A DNA stretch of 64,000 bases from Cyclobacteriaceae bacterium. Its GTDB lineage: Bacteria; Bacteroidota; Bacteroidia; Cytophagales; Cyclobacteriaceae. This document shows positions 1-9,370 of the stretch, piece by piece (within the stretch, counting starts at the first letter, position 1; each line of letters begins with the position of its first letter). The stretch covers positions 310,001 through 374,000 of the forward strand of contig JABFRS010000001.1 of the NCBI GenBank assembly GCA_013141055.1. Reading direction: 5' to 3'. The translations under genes were made by a program, and so were the position numbers. Under the pieces are notes generated by a model that had not been told where the DNA came from, searched no databases, and saw only the letters and a list, made by a program, of their open reading frames with translations.

Positions 1-2
1 AA

Positions 3-68
3 TCCTACACTACCAAACCACTGACCCGACAAAAAATTGATTCTATCTGCAAGACGTTCTTCATTTAA
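3..68 (+). CDS. 3' end of an unidentified gene (partial)
   Basis: The third frame is open from the window edge to a TAA at 66-68 and encodes 21 residues ending CKTFFI. The product cannot be identified from so little sequence. It is reported only because the frame is open to the edge; chance is a real alternative. Confidence 0.25.
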   Translation, partial: SYTTKPLTRQKIDSICKTFFI

Positions 69-107
69 GTATTAATCAAATAATATCCACTGATCCTTAA
101 AATTGCC

Positions 108-170
108 CTACTCTTGTCTTAATGGATCAACAGGATTTGAAATCGCGGTCTTGAATGCCGGAATGCTCAT
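108..170 (-). pseudogene. C-terminal remnant of an FtsX/MacB-type ABC permease
   Basis: On the minus strand a 20-codon frame reads AFKTAISNPVDPLRQE and stops with TAG at 108-110. The pattern A..A...NPV..LR.E at the extreme C-terminus is typical of the large FtsX-like ABC permeases that are abundant in Bacteroidota. In this frame a stop lies directly upstream (TGA just before the ATG at 168-170), and the preceding bases do not give a clean transmembrane segment, so only a decayed tail seems to remain. Family assignment rests on this short motif alone. Confidence 0.45.
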
Positions 171-624
171 TCACTCATAGCAAAGTATGATACCGGCGCG
201 GCAGGTAAAGACACTATCGGACGCCCTTTGCTGCCCCTCTATTGGTTTGGGAGCTTCAAGAATCCGTCGCTTCTGGAAGTCTCTATGATAGCAATTCCTA
301 CAAAAATTCACTGCTGTTCAAGATAAGGAATTTTAGTAGCGCACAGAGGGAAAGATCAATCCAGTCTTTTAGTAAGGAATTAGAAAGAGCAACTTCGATT
401 GGATATCTCTTCAATAACTACTCAATCATATGATAGGCGTTTCACCTATTTTATTACGCATTACACATACCGATAGCCTGCCATGCATAAAGAAAGATTA
501 AAACAAGGTTAGAAATATATTAATGAGATGGTTCGTGAACTAACATAGTGTACTTTCACACCATTAGATAATGAGCTTAATCATAAGGATCTTCTTGTGC
601 CCTACTCATTAGTTAACCCTCGCA
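171..624. other. Gene-poor stretch with no convincing coding sequence
   Basis: A 63-codon TTG-initiated frame runs on the plus strand from 242 to 433, but it shows no signal peptide, no recognisable domain and no ribosome site. A short stem with AT-rich flank lies near 435-455. Together with the permease remnant this looks like decayed sequence. The promoter of the metal-efflux operon should lie near its right end, but I could not assign one. Confidence 0.4.
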
Positions 625-1893
625 ATGCCCCCTATCAAAACGCTACGAAAATTAAAGCTGGTTATCATGCTGACTTGTTTTGTCAGCATGGATGGAATGT
701 GTCAGGATACTTTGCGTCTCAACCTTCTACAGGCGGACAGTATCTTTCTTATAAAAAACCTTTCACTGCTTTCTCAGCAATTTAATATTGCCGCAAGTGA
801 AGCATTGATACTCCAGGCTCGTTCATATCCTAATCCTATTTTCACGGCCGACGTAAATGCCATCGATAACGAGAACAACAAGATCTTTCATGTAGATAAT
901 ACAGGTCAGAAGGCATTTGGACTTGAACAGCTGATTATCCTTGGAGGGAAAAGAAAAACGGAAATTGAAATCGCGAAGCAGAATAAATCTGTTGCCGAAT
1001 CTGAGTTCTCCGATCTTCTCCGGAATCTTCAAAAGGAATTACGAAACAGCTTTTTCAATCTCTACCAACAACGTTCTGTTCTGGAGAAATATCATCGCCA
1101 GCTTCAACTGCTCGACACCCTTATTGGATCCTACGATATTCAGGCACGACGTGGAAACGTTCCCATGAAGGATGCCATACGTCTCAAATCTGTTTATCTC
1201 AAGATCAACAACGAGAAAGCCGCGCTTGCATCACTGCATGTTGAGGAGACAAAAAAAATGCAATTGTTGCTTCAATCTCCTTACTATATCCTTCCCGGCA
1301 TTGACAATCTCTTCTTCGATAAGCTAAAGGTGACAAGCTCTTTTGATGAGCTGCTGGAAACAGCAATAAAAAACCGGCCCGACCTGAAGATCGCTGAAGA
1401 ACAGGTTACCCTTTCAGGGCTCAACAGCAGGTTGCAGCACAAGCTTGCCATTCCCGATATTATCGCCACAACTTCTTATGATCAGCGAGGAGGAGCTTTT
1501 CAGAATCAGATCAATGCCGGACTCACGATACCCCTGCCCCTCTGGAACCGTAACCGTGGAAACAGACGGGCGGCAGATTTTTATCTCAAATCATCGGTTG
1601 CGTATCAGCAGCAGGCAAGAATGATTGTTGAGACAGATGTGAGAGGTGCGTGGCAAAATCTCCTGCGCAGTATGAATGAATACGAAAAGATAAAAGCAAT
1701 TTACACGGATGATTTCGATCAGGTATTCCAGGGAATCAATATCAATTTCAAACGCCGAAACATTACCATACTTGAATTTGTAGACTTCTTTGAAGCTTAC
1801 AACGAATCCCTAACCGAGTATGCAAGGGTAAAGACGCAGCTGGCCATTGCCACAGGAGAGATCAATTATGTGACCGGCACCAAAATCTATTAA
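625..1893 (+). CDS. TolC/CzcC-type outer-membrane efflux channel
   Basis: Outer-membrane component of a tripartite heavy-metal efflux system, 422 residues, the usual length of CzcC/CusC-like proteins. The N-terminus (KTLRKLKLVIMLTCFVS, then MCQ) is a signal peptide. The rest has the long alpha-helical repeats of TolC-family proteins, with two similar halves, a conserved ENRPDLKIAEEQ-like helix written here as KNRPDLKIAEEQ, and GLTIPLPLWNRNRGN in the second half. The stop codon overlaps the start of the adaptor gene by one base, so channel, adaptor and pump form one operon. The start at 625 is chosen because it precedes the basic region of the signal peptide. Confidence 0.9.
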   Translation: MPPIKTLRKLKLVIMLTCFVSMDGMCQDTLRLNLLQADSIFLIKNLSLLSQQFNIAASEALILQARSYPNPIFTADVNAIDNENNKIFHVDNTGQKAFGLEQLIILGGKRKTEIEIAKQNKSVAESEFSDLLRNLQKELRNSFFNLYQQRSVLEKYHRQLQLLDTLIGSYDIQARRGNVPMKDAIRLKSVYLKINNEKAALASLHVEETKKMQLLLQSPYYILPGIDNLFFDKLKVTSSFDELLETAIKNRPDLKIAEEQVTLSGLNSRLQHKLAIPDIIATTSYDQRGGAFQNQINAGLTIPLPLWNRNRGNRRAADFYLKSSVAYQQQARMIVETDVRGAWQNLLRSMNEYEKIKAIYTDDFDQVFQGININFKRRNITILEFVDFFEAYNESLTEYARVKTQLAIATGEINYVTGTKIY

Positions 1894-2975
1894 TGATGAA
1901 AATGAAAATCTTCCCAGTCCTGGCTACAGGTATTATTCTCATGGGCTGTACACAAAAGAATGATGAAGCGAAAGAACCGCCATTCATTTTGAGCGAGGCT
2001 ATGATGCAAAGAAGCGAGTTCACCGTTGCTCATGTCGAAGAGGCAAAGAATGAACTCAGGCTTTTCGGAAAAATAGCGGCAGATAACGCACGTCAGGCAC
2101 AGGTATATCCTGTTGTGAGCGGAAACGTTCTACAGATCAGCGTGGAGCTTGGTGATCTTGTAAAGCAGGGACAGGTGCTTGCTTCCGTCCGGAGCAGTGA
2201 GGTCGCAGACTTTCAGCGCCAACTGCTGGACGCTCGCTCCGATGCTGCGGTAGCAGAGAAGAATCTGCAGGTCGCCAAAGAGTTGTATTCAGGAAAACTT
2301 AACTCCGAGCGCGATGTAACTGCCGCAACCAAAGAGCTTGAGAAAGCAAAAGCAGAACTTGAACGCATCACACAGGTATACTCAATTTATAATCTCAAGG
2401 AAGGCTCAATCTTCAATATCACTGCTCCCATCAGTGGATTTATTGTATCGAAGGACATCAACAGGAATGAGCAACTGCGGAGCGACAAATCAGATGTCAT
2501 TTTCTCCATTGCCCAGATAGACGAAGTATGGGCTCTGGCAAATGTTAATGAGTCTGACATATCAAAAGTTGCTGTCGGATACGATGCCTCTGTAAAGACC
2601 ATCAGCTATCCTAACAAGTTATTCAAAGGCAAGATCGACAGGATCTTCAACGCAATCGACCCGGGTACAAAGGCGATGAAAGTGCTGGTAAGAATCCCGA
2701 ATCAGAACCTTGAACTGAAGCCTGAGATGAACGCTACGATTATTGTAAGCTATTCAGAAAACAAAAAGCTCATTGCCATCCCTTCTTCCGCTGTGATCTT
2801 TGACAAGAGTAAGAACTGGGTGATGGTATACACTGATCGCAGTCATATCGAAACACGGCAGGTAGAAGTTTATAATAACCTCGGAGAGATCACCTATCTC
2901 ACTTCAGGTTTGAAAGATGGAGAAACCGTCATCTCAAAAAACGGCCTGATGATTTACGACGCCCTTAACGATTAA
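1893..2975 (+). CDS. RND efflux periplasmic adaptor (CzcB/CusB type), lipoprotein
   Basis: Membrane-fusion protein that joins the inner-membrane pump to the outer-membrane channel. It has 360 residues. A lipobox (ILMGC) near residue 20 predicts an inner-membrane-anchored lipoprotein. A biotinyl-lipoyl-like segment (VYPVVSGNVLQISVELGDLVKQGQVLA, abbreviated VSGNVLQISVELGDLV) is followed by a coiled-coil hairpin around residues 105-155, a second lipoyl half (NITAPISGFIVSKDINRNEQ) and beta-barrel domains. The ATG overlaps the upstream stop by one base. No histidine-rich metal-binding N-terminus is seen. Confidence 0.9.
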   Translation: MMKMKIFPVLATGIILMGCTQKNDEAKEPPFILSEAMMQRSEFTVAHVEEAKNELRLFGKIAADNARQAQVYPVVSGNVLQISVELGDLVKQGQVLASVRSSEVADFQRQLLDARSDAAVAEKNLQVAKELYSGKLNSERDVTAATKELEKAKAELERITQVYSIYNLKEGSIFNITAPISGFIVSKDINRNEQLRSDKSDVIFSIAQIDEVWALANVNESDISKVAVGYDASVKTISYPNKLFKGKIDRIFNAIDPGTKAMKVLVRIPNQNLELKPEMNATIIVSYSENKKLIAIPSSAVIFDKSKNWVMVYTDRSHIETRQVEVYNNLGEITYLTSGLKDGETVISKNGLMIYDALND

Positions 2976-2991
2976 CGGACGACAACTCTCC

Positions 2992-5900
2992 ATGAACAGA
3001 TTCATCAGAAGCATTATTTCATTTTCATTAAAGAACAGGATCTTTACTTTTTTCTGGGTTGGCTTGTTAACGATGGCTGGAACGATCAGCTATATCAATA
3101 TTCCCATCGAAGCTTTTCCGGATGTAACGAACACACAGATCATCATCGTTACTGAATGGAATGGACGAAGTGCTGAAGAGGTAGAACGCTTTGTCACCAC
3201 TCCCATTGAAATTGCAATGAACTCTGTTCAGCGCAAAACCAATGTCAGAAGCATTACAATGTTCGGTCTTTCAGTGATCAAAATCATCTTTGAAGATAAT
3301 ATTGAAGATTTCTTTGCGCGACAGCAGGTGAACAACCAACTCCGGAATGTAAAACTTCCGGATGAAGTGGAGCCCGATGTTCAGCCTCCATATGGTCCTA
3401 CTGGTGAGATCTATCGCTATGTTTTAAAGAGCGACACCCGAGACACCCGGGAATTACTGACCATTCAAAACTGGGTCATCGACCGGCAACTACGGGCAGT
3501 GCCTGGTATCGCAGATGTTGTTGCGTTCGGCGGACAAGAGAAGATCTATGAAATATCCGTTGATCCTGTCAAGCTGCAGAAATATGACCTGACACCACTG
3601 CTGGTGTTTGAAGCTGTCACAAAAGCCAATCTGAATGTCGGTGGAGATGTTATTGAAAAGAATGGACAGGCGTATGTCGTAAGAGGCCTGGGACTTTTGA
3701 CTTCCGTAAAAGATATTGAAAATACTATTGTCGCTGATTACAATGACAACCCTGTACTGGTAAAGAACATTGCTTCGGTACTGGAATTAAGTGCGCCGCG
3801 TGTAGGCCAGGTGGGATTAGGAACCAACGATGATGTGGTGGAAGGAATCGTTGTGATGCGCAAAGGAGAAAATCCAAGTGAAGTACTGGAGAGATTAAAA
3901 TCAAAAATCGACGAACTGAATACCGTCGTCCTTCCTCAGGACGTGAAGATGGAAGTATTCTACGACCGCGATAATCTGATGAGGTATTGCACACGGACCG
4001 TTTTAAACAATCTGGCAGAAGGAATATTGTTCGTTACCGCCATTGTCTTCCTGTTTATGGCCGACTGGCGCACAACGTTGATTGTCTCTATTGTTATTCC
4101 ACTGTCACTGCTCTTTGCTTTTTTCTGTTTGTCACTAAAGGGAATGAGCGCCAACTTACTCTCATTGGGGGCCGTGGATTTTGGAATCATCATCGACGGT
4201 GCGGTAGTCATGGTAGAGGGACTATTTGTTACACTGGATCACCTTGCCCATCGTGTTGGCCCTGAACGATTCAATAAACTCTCCAAGCTTGGTCTGATCA
4301 GGAAAACAGGTGTCGGATTGGGAAAAGCAATCTTCTTCTCTAAACTTATTATCATTTCTGCCCTGCTTCCCATTTTTGCTTTTCAAAAGGTGGAAGGCAA
4401 GATGTTCTCACCGTTGGCGTACACCCTTGGATTTGCACTCATCGGAGCTTTGATTTTCACGCTGACCCTGGTACCTGTACTATCCTCTCTCCTGTTGAAT
4501 AAGAATGTGCGGGAGAAAAATAATCCGTTTGTTAATTTCTTTAACCGGATAGTGGAAAAAGGATTTGCGATCACATTCAGACATCGCATGATTAGTTTTA
4601 TTGCATCCCTTGCGATCCTTGGGGTTTCACTTTTTTCTGCTCAATGGCTGGGGACTGAATTCTTACCGCAGCTCAATGAAGGAGCATTGTGGGTCGAAGC
4701 AAAATTACCCATGAGTTCATCACTGAAAGAGACTGTCAAGATGGTTGCAACCCTTAGAAAGGAACTTGCAGAATTCCCGGAAGTAAATGGTGTTCTTTCA
4801 CAAACCGGGCGTAGCAACGATGGCACAGACCCCAGTGGATTCTACTATGTTCAGATGCAGGTAAATCTTAAACCCCGGGAAGAGTGGAAAAGCAAGCTCA
4901 CAACTGATCAGCTTGTAGAGCAGATGGATCGCAAGCTGAAAAAGTATCAGGGTATTGTATATAATTATTCACAGCCTATCATTGACAATGTTGCAGAATC
5001 CGTTGCCGGGATCAACGCATCCAATGCTGTAAAGATCTATGGCAATGATCTGACTGTACTCAATGATCTGGCGGAGCAGGTTGTCACCAAGATCAAAGAC
5101 GTTCCAGGAATAAAAGATGTCGGTGTTCTCCGGAATATTGGTCAACCGGAAATAAGCGTCTTGCTTGATGAAGAGAAGATGGCGATCTACGGTGTACTCA
5201 AATCGGATGCACAAAGCATTATTGAAATGGCCATCGGTGGAAAAACTGCTACCATTAAATATGAAGAGGACCGCAAGTTCGATATCCGCATCCGTTACCT
5301 GTATGAGTACAGAAAGGATGAAAGTGAGATCATGCTTTTAATGGTTCCAACACTCCGTGGAGAAAAAATACCATTAAAGGAAATTGCAACTGTAAATATT
5401 GTCACTGGCCCGGCTTTCATTTATCGTGATAATACCAAACGATTCATCGGCGTAAAGTTTTCTGTAAGGGAAAGAGATCTTGGAAGCACGATCCGGGAAG
5501 CCCAGCAAAGTGTTATGAAACACATTGAACTCCCAAAAGGTTATTCCATTGGTTGGACCGGAGAATTCGAAAACCAGGTACGGGCAACCAAGCGGTTGGG
5601 ACAGGTTGTTCCAATCAGCCTTATCCTGATTTTTGTACTGCTGCTGATCATGTTTGGCAATGTTAAGGAAGCATCACTTGTGTTAGCGAATGTTCCCTTT
5701 GCATTGATTGGAGGAATCTTCGCCTTGCACCTGACGGGTATTAACTTCGGCATTTCCGCCGGCGTCGGATTTATTGCTTTGTTTGGAATCTGTATTCAGA
5801 ATGGAGTTATCTTAATTTCCGAATTTCAAAGCAACCTGAAACAGAAGTTCGAATTAACGAGAGCGATCACGGAGGCAGTAAAAGTCAGGACCCGTCCCGT

Positions 5901-6084
5901 GGTGATGACTGCATTAATGGCTGCCATTGGTCTTATGCCTGCGGCGATGTCTACCGGAATCGGATCTGAATCCCAGAAGCCATTAGCTATTGTTATTATC
6001 GGGGGACTTGTTTCAGCGACGATCTTTACGCTGCTGATTTTCCCAATCTTTTACTTCTGGTCAGTGCGCAAAAGCCTGCAATAA
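2992..6084 (+). CDS. czcA: CzcA-type heavy-metal RND efflux pump
   Basis: Inner-membrane proton-driven antiporter of 1030 residues, the expected size for the HME-RND family. The first transmembrane helix is near residue 15, a large periplasmic loop follows, and the second six-helix block starts near residue 865. The transmembrane-4 motif DFGIIIDGAVVMVEG matches the DFG...DGA...VE pattern of the Zn/Co/Cd-type pumps rather than CusA-type copper pumps; the last position is Gly where Asn is usual. It lies 16 bp after the adaptor gene and completes the channel-adaptor-pump operon. The substrate is inferred from the motif and from the cation diffusion facilitator downstream. Confidence 0.9.
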   Translation: MNRFIRSIISFSLKNRIFTFFWVGLLTMAGTISYINIPIEAFPDVTNTQIIIVTEWNGRSAEEVERFVTTPIEIAMNSVQRKTNVRSITMFGLSVIKIIFEDNIEDFFARQQVNNQLRNVKLPDEVEPDVQPPYGPTGEIYRYVLKSDTRDTRELLTIQNWVIDRQLRAVPGIADVVAFGGQEKIYEISVDPVKLQKYDLTPLLVFEAVTKANLNVGGDVIEKNGQAYVVRGLGLLTSVKDIENTIVADYNDNPVLVKNIASVLELSAPRVGQVGLGTNDDVVEGIVVMRKGENPSEVLERLKSKIDELNTVVLPQDVKMEVFYDRDNLMRYCTRTVLNNLAEGILFVTAIVFLFMADWRTTLIVSIVIPLSLLFAFFCLSLKGMSANLLSLGAVDFGIIIDGAVVMVEGLFVTLDHLAHRVGPERFNKLSKLGLIRKTGVGLGKAIFFSKLIIISALLPIFAFQKVEGKMFSPLAYTLGFALIGALIFTLTLVPVLSSLLLNKNVREKNNPFVNFFNRIVEKGFAITFRHRMISFIASLAILGVSLFSAQWLGTEFLPQLNEGALWVEAKLPMSSSLKETVKMVATLRKELAEFPEVNGVLSQTGRSNDGTDPSGFYYVQMQVNLKPREEWKSKLTTDQLVEQMDRKLKKYQGIVYNYSQPIIDNVAESVAGINASNAVKIYGNDLTVLNDLAEQVVTKIKDVPGIKDVGVLRNIGQPEISVLLDEEKMAIYGVLKSDAQSIIEMAIGGKTATIKYEEDRKFDIRIRYLYEYRKDESEIMLLMVPTLRGEKIPLKEIATVNIVTGPAFIYRDNTKRFIGVKFSVRERDLGSTIREAQQSVMKHIELPKGYSIGWTGEFENQVRATKRLGQVVPISLILIFVLLLIMFGNVKEASLVLANVPFALIGGIFALHLTGINFGISAGVGFIALFGICIQNGVILISEFQSNLKQKFELTRAITEAVKVRTRPVVMTALMAAIGLMPAAMSTGIGSESQKPLAIVIIGGLVSATIFTLLIFPIFYFWSVRKSLQ

Positions 6085-6152
6085 GAATGACATAGATAAG
6101 AATTATTGTAAGTTTAAGTCGGAAATTAAAACCTCCAGCCATTAAACTTAGA

Positions 6153-6731
6153 ATGAAAAGGAATCTACTTGTCTTGATTTTAATTAGCCTTTGTATTCCG
6201 GCACTTGCCCAATTCAGCGCGGGAATAAAGGCAGGCGTGAACGTCAGTAACTTTGCCAATTCAAACAATCAGTCATTGATTTCAGATGTCTATAAAAACA
6301 CCACTGGTTTTCATGTGGGTGTTTTCGGAGAGCTTCCTCTGGCCAAGAAATTTTCATTGCTATCAGAACTACTGTACACACAGAGAGGAACCAACGTAGG
6401 GAACGATATAACATTTGGTTACCTGGAGATTCCGGTGCTGGCTTCCTATAAGGTGGCAAAAATCATCAGCATAGACATTGGGCCCAGCGCATCCTATCAG
6501 ATAGCATCCAACGTCTCATCCATATATGATGCGAAATTTGATTTGGGTATTAACGGAGGTGTACACGTTACCATCGCAGACAAGTTCCTGATCATTGCGC
6601 GATATTATCGTGGCTTCACGGCAGTAGATCGAATAAGCTACAATTCAGGACCCAATCCCGGTTCTGCTGAAACCATGTCGTTCTATAATCAAAACTTTCA
6701 GATTGGGTTCGGGTATAAGATTATACGGTAA
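6153..6731 (+). CDS. Small outer-membrane beta-barrel protein (PorT-like)
   Basis: A 192-residue secreted protein with a clear signal peptide (LLVLILISLCIPALAQ). The mature part begins FSAGIKAGVNVSNF, typical of the eight-stranded beta-barrel family that is common in Bacteroidota, and ends with an aromatic-rich strand (FQIGFGYKI). Substrate or partner is unknown. It stands 68 bp after the RND pump and 9 bp before the cation diffusion facilitator, so it may be co-transcribed with the metal-efflux genes. Confidence 0.8.
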   Translation: MKRNLLVLILISLCIPALAQFSAGIKAGVNVSNFANSNNQSLISDVYKNTTGFHVGVFGELPLAKKFSLLSELLYTQRGTNVGNDITFGYLEIPVLASYKVAKIISIDIGPSASYQIASNVSSIYDAKFDLGINGGVHVTIADKFLIIARYYRGFTAVDRISYNSGPNPGSAETMSFYNQNFQIGFGYKIIR

Positions 6732-6740
6732 AGTTCGCTG

Positions 6741-7628
6741 ATGAATAACGAACAAACTGCCGTTAAAACAACTTACTTCAGCATCATTGGAAATGCGCTG
6801 CTTGCCTTAATAAAAGGACTCGCTGGATTCTTTGGAAATTCCTATGCCCTTCTTGCAGATGCCATTGAATCAACTTCCGATATCTTCTCCTCTATTCTCG
6901 TTCTGATCGGTATAAAATATTCCAGCAAACCCGCAGACGAGGATCATCCGTATGGACACGGCCGCGCCGAAACATTGATAACTTTTCTGGTGGTTGGATT
7001 TCTGATCATCTCTGCTACCATCATTGCTTATGAAAGCATTCAAAACATTGGAACGCCACACGACCTTCCCAAACCGTTCACTCTGTACATCCTCGCTGGT
7101 ATTATTGTATGGAAAGAAATCTCTTTCCGGGTTGTTATCAGAAAAAGTAAAGAAACAAACAGCTCTTCCTTAAAGGCAGATGCCTGGCACCATCGAAGTG
7201 ATGCTATCACGTCGGTAGCAGCTTTTATTGGAATATCAATTGCGCTATACTTTGGACAGGGATATGAATCTGCCGATGACTGGGCTGCACTGTTTGCTTC
7301 AGGAATTATTCTATTCAATAGCTATAAGATATTGCGTCCCGCACTGGGAGAGATCATGGACGAGAATGTTTATGGCGATCTGATCAAAGAGATCCGGAAG
7401 GTATCAGTAACAGTTCCTGGAATCATTGAAACTGAAAAGTGTTTTGTCCGCAAAGCAGGGATGAAATACCATGTTGATCTTCATGCCATCGTCAATGGCT
7501 CACTGACTGTGAAAGAGGGACACAGTCTGGCCCACAGATTGCAAGATGCTTTGCATGAACAAATTCCTTCGCTGGGTAATATTCTGATACATATTGAGCC
7601 GAGTAAAGTCGCCAGCCAGGTAGATTAA
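6741..7628 (+). CDS. Cation diffusion facilitator (CDF) metal exporter
   Basis: Divalent-metal/proton antiporter of the CDF family, 295 residues. About six transmembrane helices are followed by a cytoplasmic domain from about residue 210. Metal-site signatures are visible: ADAIESTSD in helix 2 and DAWHHRSDAITS in helix 5, plus DEDHPYGHGRAE in the first cytoplasmic loop. The HxxxD form of helix 5 is common in Zn/Cd/Fe-type members. It follows the beta-barrel gene by 9 bp and the RND pump operon, consistent with a combined inner-membrane and trans-envelope metal-export block. Confidence 0.9.
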   Translation: MNNEQTAVKTTYFSIIGNALLALIKGLAGFFGNSYALLADAIESTSDIFSSILVLIGIKYSSKPADEDHPYGHGRAETLITFLVVGFLIISATIIAYESIQNIGTPHDLPKPFTLYILAGIIVWKEISFRVVIRKSKETNSSSLKADAWHHRSDAITSVAAFIGISIALYFGQGYESADDWAALFASGIILFNSYKILRPALGEIMDENVYGDLIKEIRKVSVTVPGIIETEKCFVRKAGMKYHVDLHAIVNGSLTVKEGHSLAHRLQDALHEQIPSLGNILIHIEPSKVASQVD

Positions 7629-7644
7629 GTCAGTTGAAGTATCA

Positions 7645-9369
7645 TTACTTATCGACCGGCAATGAGAAACTGAAAATACTACCCTTTCCGGGCTCACTCT
7701 CTACTTCTATCCTTCCGCCCTGCGCTTCAATAAACTCTTTTGAAATAGCGAGACCGAGACCAGATCCTGATGGAGACCCAGGCACCTGAAAGAACTTCTC
7801 AAATAGTCGGGTGACGTATCTCTTTTCAATGCCCGGCCCGAAATCCTTTACCGAAAAAACCACAGTATCAACCAATTGATGACAGGTAAGTTTTACTTCT
7901 CCATTCTCAGGACTATATCGAATGGCGTTGGTGAGAAGATTGACAAGCACCCAGGTTGTTTTATCGAGATCAGTTTTAATACTTGGTAATCCTGATGACG
8001 CTTCCATGGAAATAACAACTTTCTTTCGTTCCGCATGAAATTTCACGGCCTCAACGGCATACCGAATGATGTCATCCGGAACTACTGGCTGAATATTCAA
8101 CTTGATATTGCCGGTCTCCACCTGTGCCAGATCAAGCAATTCATTTGAAATTTTGGATAATCGTGACGTCTCGTTATTGAGTGTAATCACTATATCTACC
8201 TGCTCTTTGTTTAATTCACCGATACGGTTATCCTGAAGCAATTTTATACCCATCATTAGTGAAGCAATAGGAGTCTTCAATTCGTGAGAAATGGTAGCAA
8301 TGAAATTTGTCTTTGCAAGATCCAGTTCTTTATAGGGGGTTACATTCTTAAGCATAATCACACGCCCAATGGGAAGAGCATCCTTCTCGCCTGTAGACTT
8401 AAGTATGATAGTGATATTTTCTTTTGAGAAGTAATTCTCCTTGCCATTGATTACCACTTTGATCAATTGAGAATCTGTTTTGCTCTCTTCTCCATTCAGT
8501 CTCACCAGATTTCTGAACAAGTCGTTTTCTACCGCGATATCAGGAGCGTATCTGCCAATTGTTTGGATTGAGTCAAGATTCAATAGCGTGAGTGCTGTAT
8601 CATTGACGAATACTACCTTTCTGTTTTCATCCAGACCAATGACAGGGTCTGACATCCGATTGATAATCGTCTCAATTCTCTTCTTCTCAAATAAGATCTG
8701 TGCCAGATTACTATGATCATACTCATCCAGCTTCTCAGCCATCAGGTTAAAAGCTTCTGCCAACTCCCCAAACTCATCTGTTCTGTTCAGGCGCAGTCGC
8801 TCTTCATAATCCTTGTTGGCAATTGATTTAATGCTATTGGTTAATAATACAATAGGACCAGCCACATACCCCGGGAAATTTATAATGAAAGTAAAAGCAA
8901 CAAGAGAAATTACAGATCCTAAAATGATCAGGTATGTTGATGCATGATCTGCCGTTTCGGTGGTTATTTCGTTCTTATAAATAATAGCACGCATATTAAT
9001 ATCCTGAAGCGAAAGGCATAGCCTTCGCATTTCAGCAATCTCATGTTCAGTAATTCCTTTATTTCTGATTTTTTCATACGTCCTTCTTAGCTGAAGTGTC
9101 AGTTCCTGCTCACTCACTTCTGTGATATTCATTTCCTGAAGCAGAAGGTTCTTCTCAATTATTGCAAAGCTCCTTGAGGAATCGATAGCGATACTGTCAG
9201 AACTTTCAATAATACGCTTGGTGTACTCCAGGGATTCATAATTATCCTTTAAAATGTTTTCGGCATCAACTGACAGTTCTTTCAGATAGAAAATACTAAG
9301 AGCGATAACACTCAATATGGCCACAAACAGGACCACCAGCGCCAGTGCTATTTTGGTTTTTATTTTCAT
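7645..9369 (-). CDS. Sensor histidine kinase with HAMP and PAS domains, last gene of the kdp block
   Basis: A 574-residue membrane histidine kinase. Transmembrane helix 1 is at about residues 7-29, a mostly helical periplasmic part follows, helix 2 is at about 145-175, then HAMP, a PAS domain around 235-330, the dimerisation domain with phospho-acceptor His (SHELKTPIASL) and the ATPase domain (N box NLLTNAIRYS, G1 DFGPGIE, G2 GSGLGLAISKE). It begins one base after the stop of the short KdpD protein, so the two are translated together and probably act as one split sensor. The cognate regulator is probably the NtrC-type protein at the other end of the block; this is inference. Confidence 0.9.
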   Translation of the reverse strand: MKIKTKIALALVVLFVAILSVIALSIFYLKELSVDAENILKDNYESLEYTKRIIESSDSIAIDSSRSFAIIEKNLLLQEMNITEVSEQELTLQLRRTYEKIRNKGITEHEIAEMRRLCLSLQDINMRAIIYKNEITTETADHASTYLIILGSVISLVAFTFIINFPGYVAGPIVLLTNSIKSIANKDYEERLRLNRTDEFGELAEAFNLMAEKLDEYDHSNLAQILFEKKRIETIINRMSDPVIGLDENRKVVFVNDTALTLLNLDSIQTIGRYAPDIAVENDLFRNLVRLNGEESKTDSQLIKVVINGKENYFSKENITIILKSTGEKDALPIGRVIMLKNVTPYKELDLAKTNFIATISHELKTPIASLMMGIKLLQDNRIGELNKEQVDIVITLNNETSRLSKISNELLDLAQVETGNIKLNIQPVVPDDIIRYAVEAVKFHAERKKVVISMEASSGLPSIKTDLDKTTWVLVNLLTNAIRYSPENGEVKLTCHQLVDTVVFSVKDFGPGIEKRYVTRLFEKFFQVPGSPSGSGLGLAISKEFIEAQGGRIEVESEPGKGSIFSFSLPVDK

Positions 9370-9370
9370 A

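Noticed and set aside
242-433. 63-codon frame at the left end
   Set aside because: TTG start only, no recognisable domain, and the surrounding sequence looks decayed.
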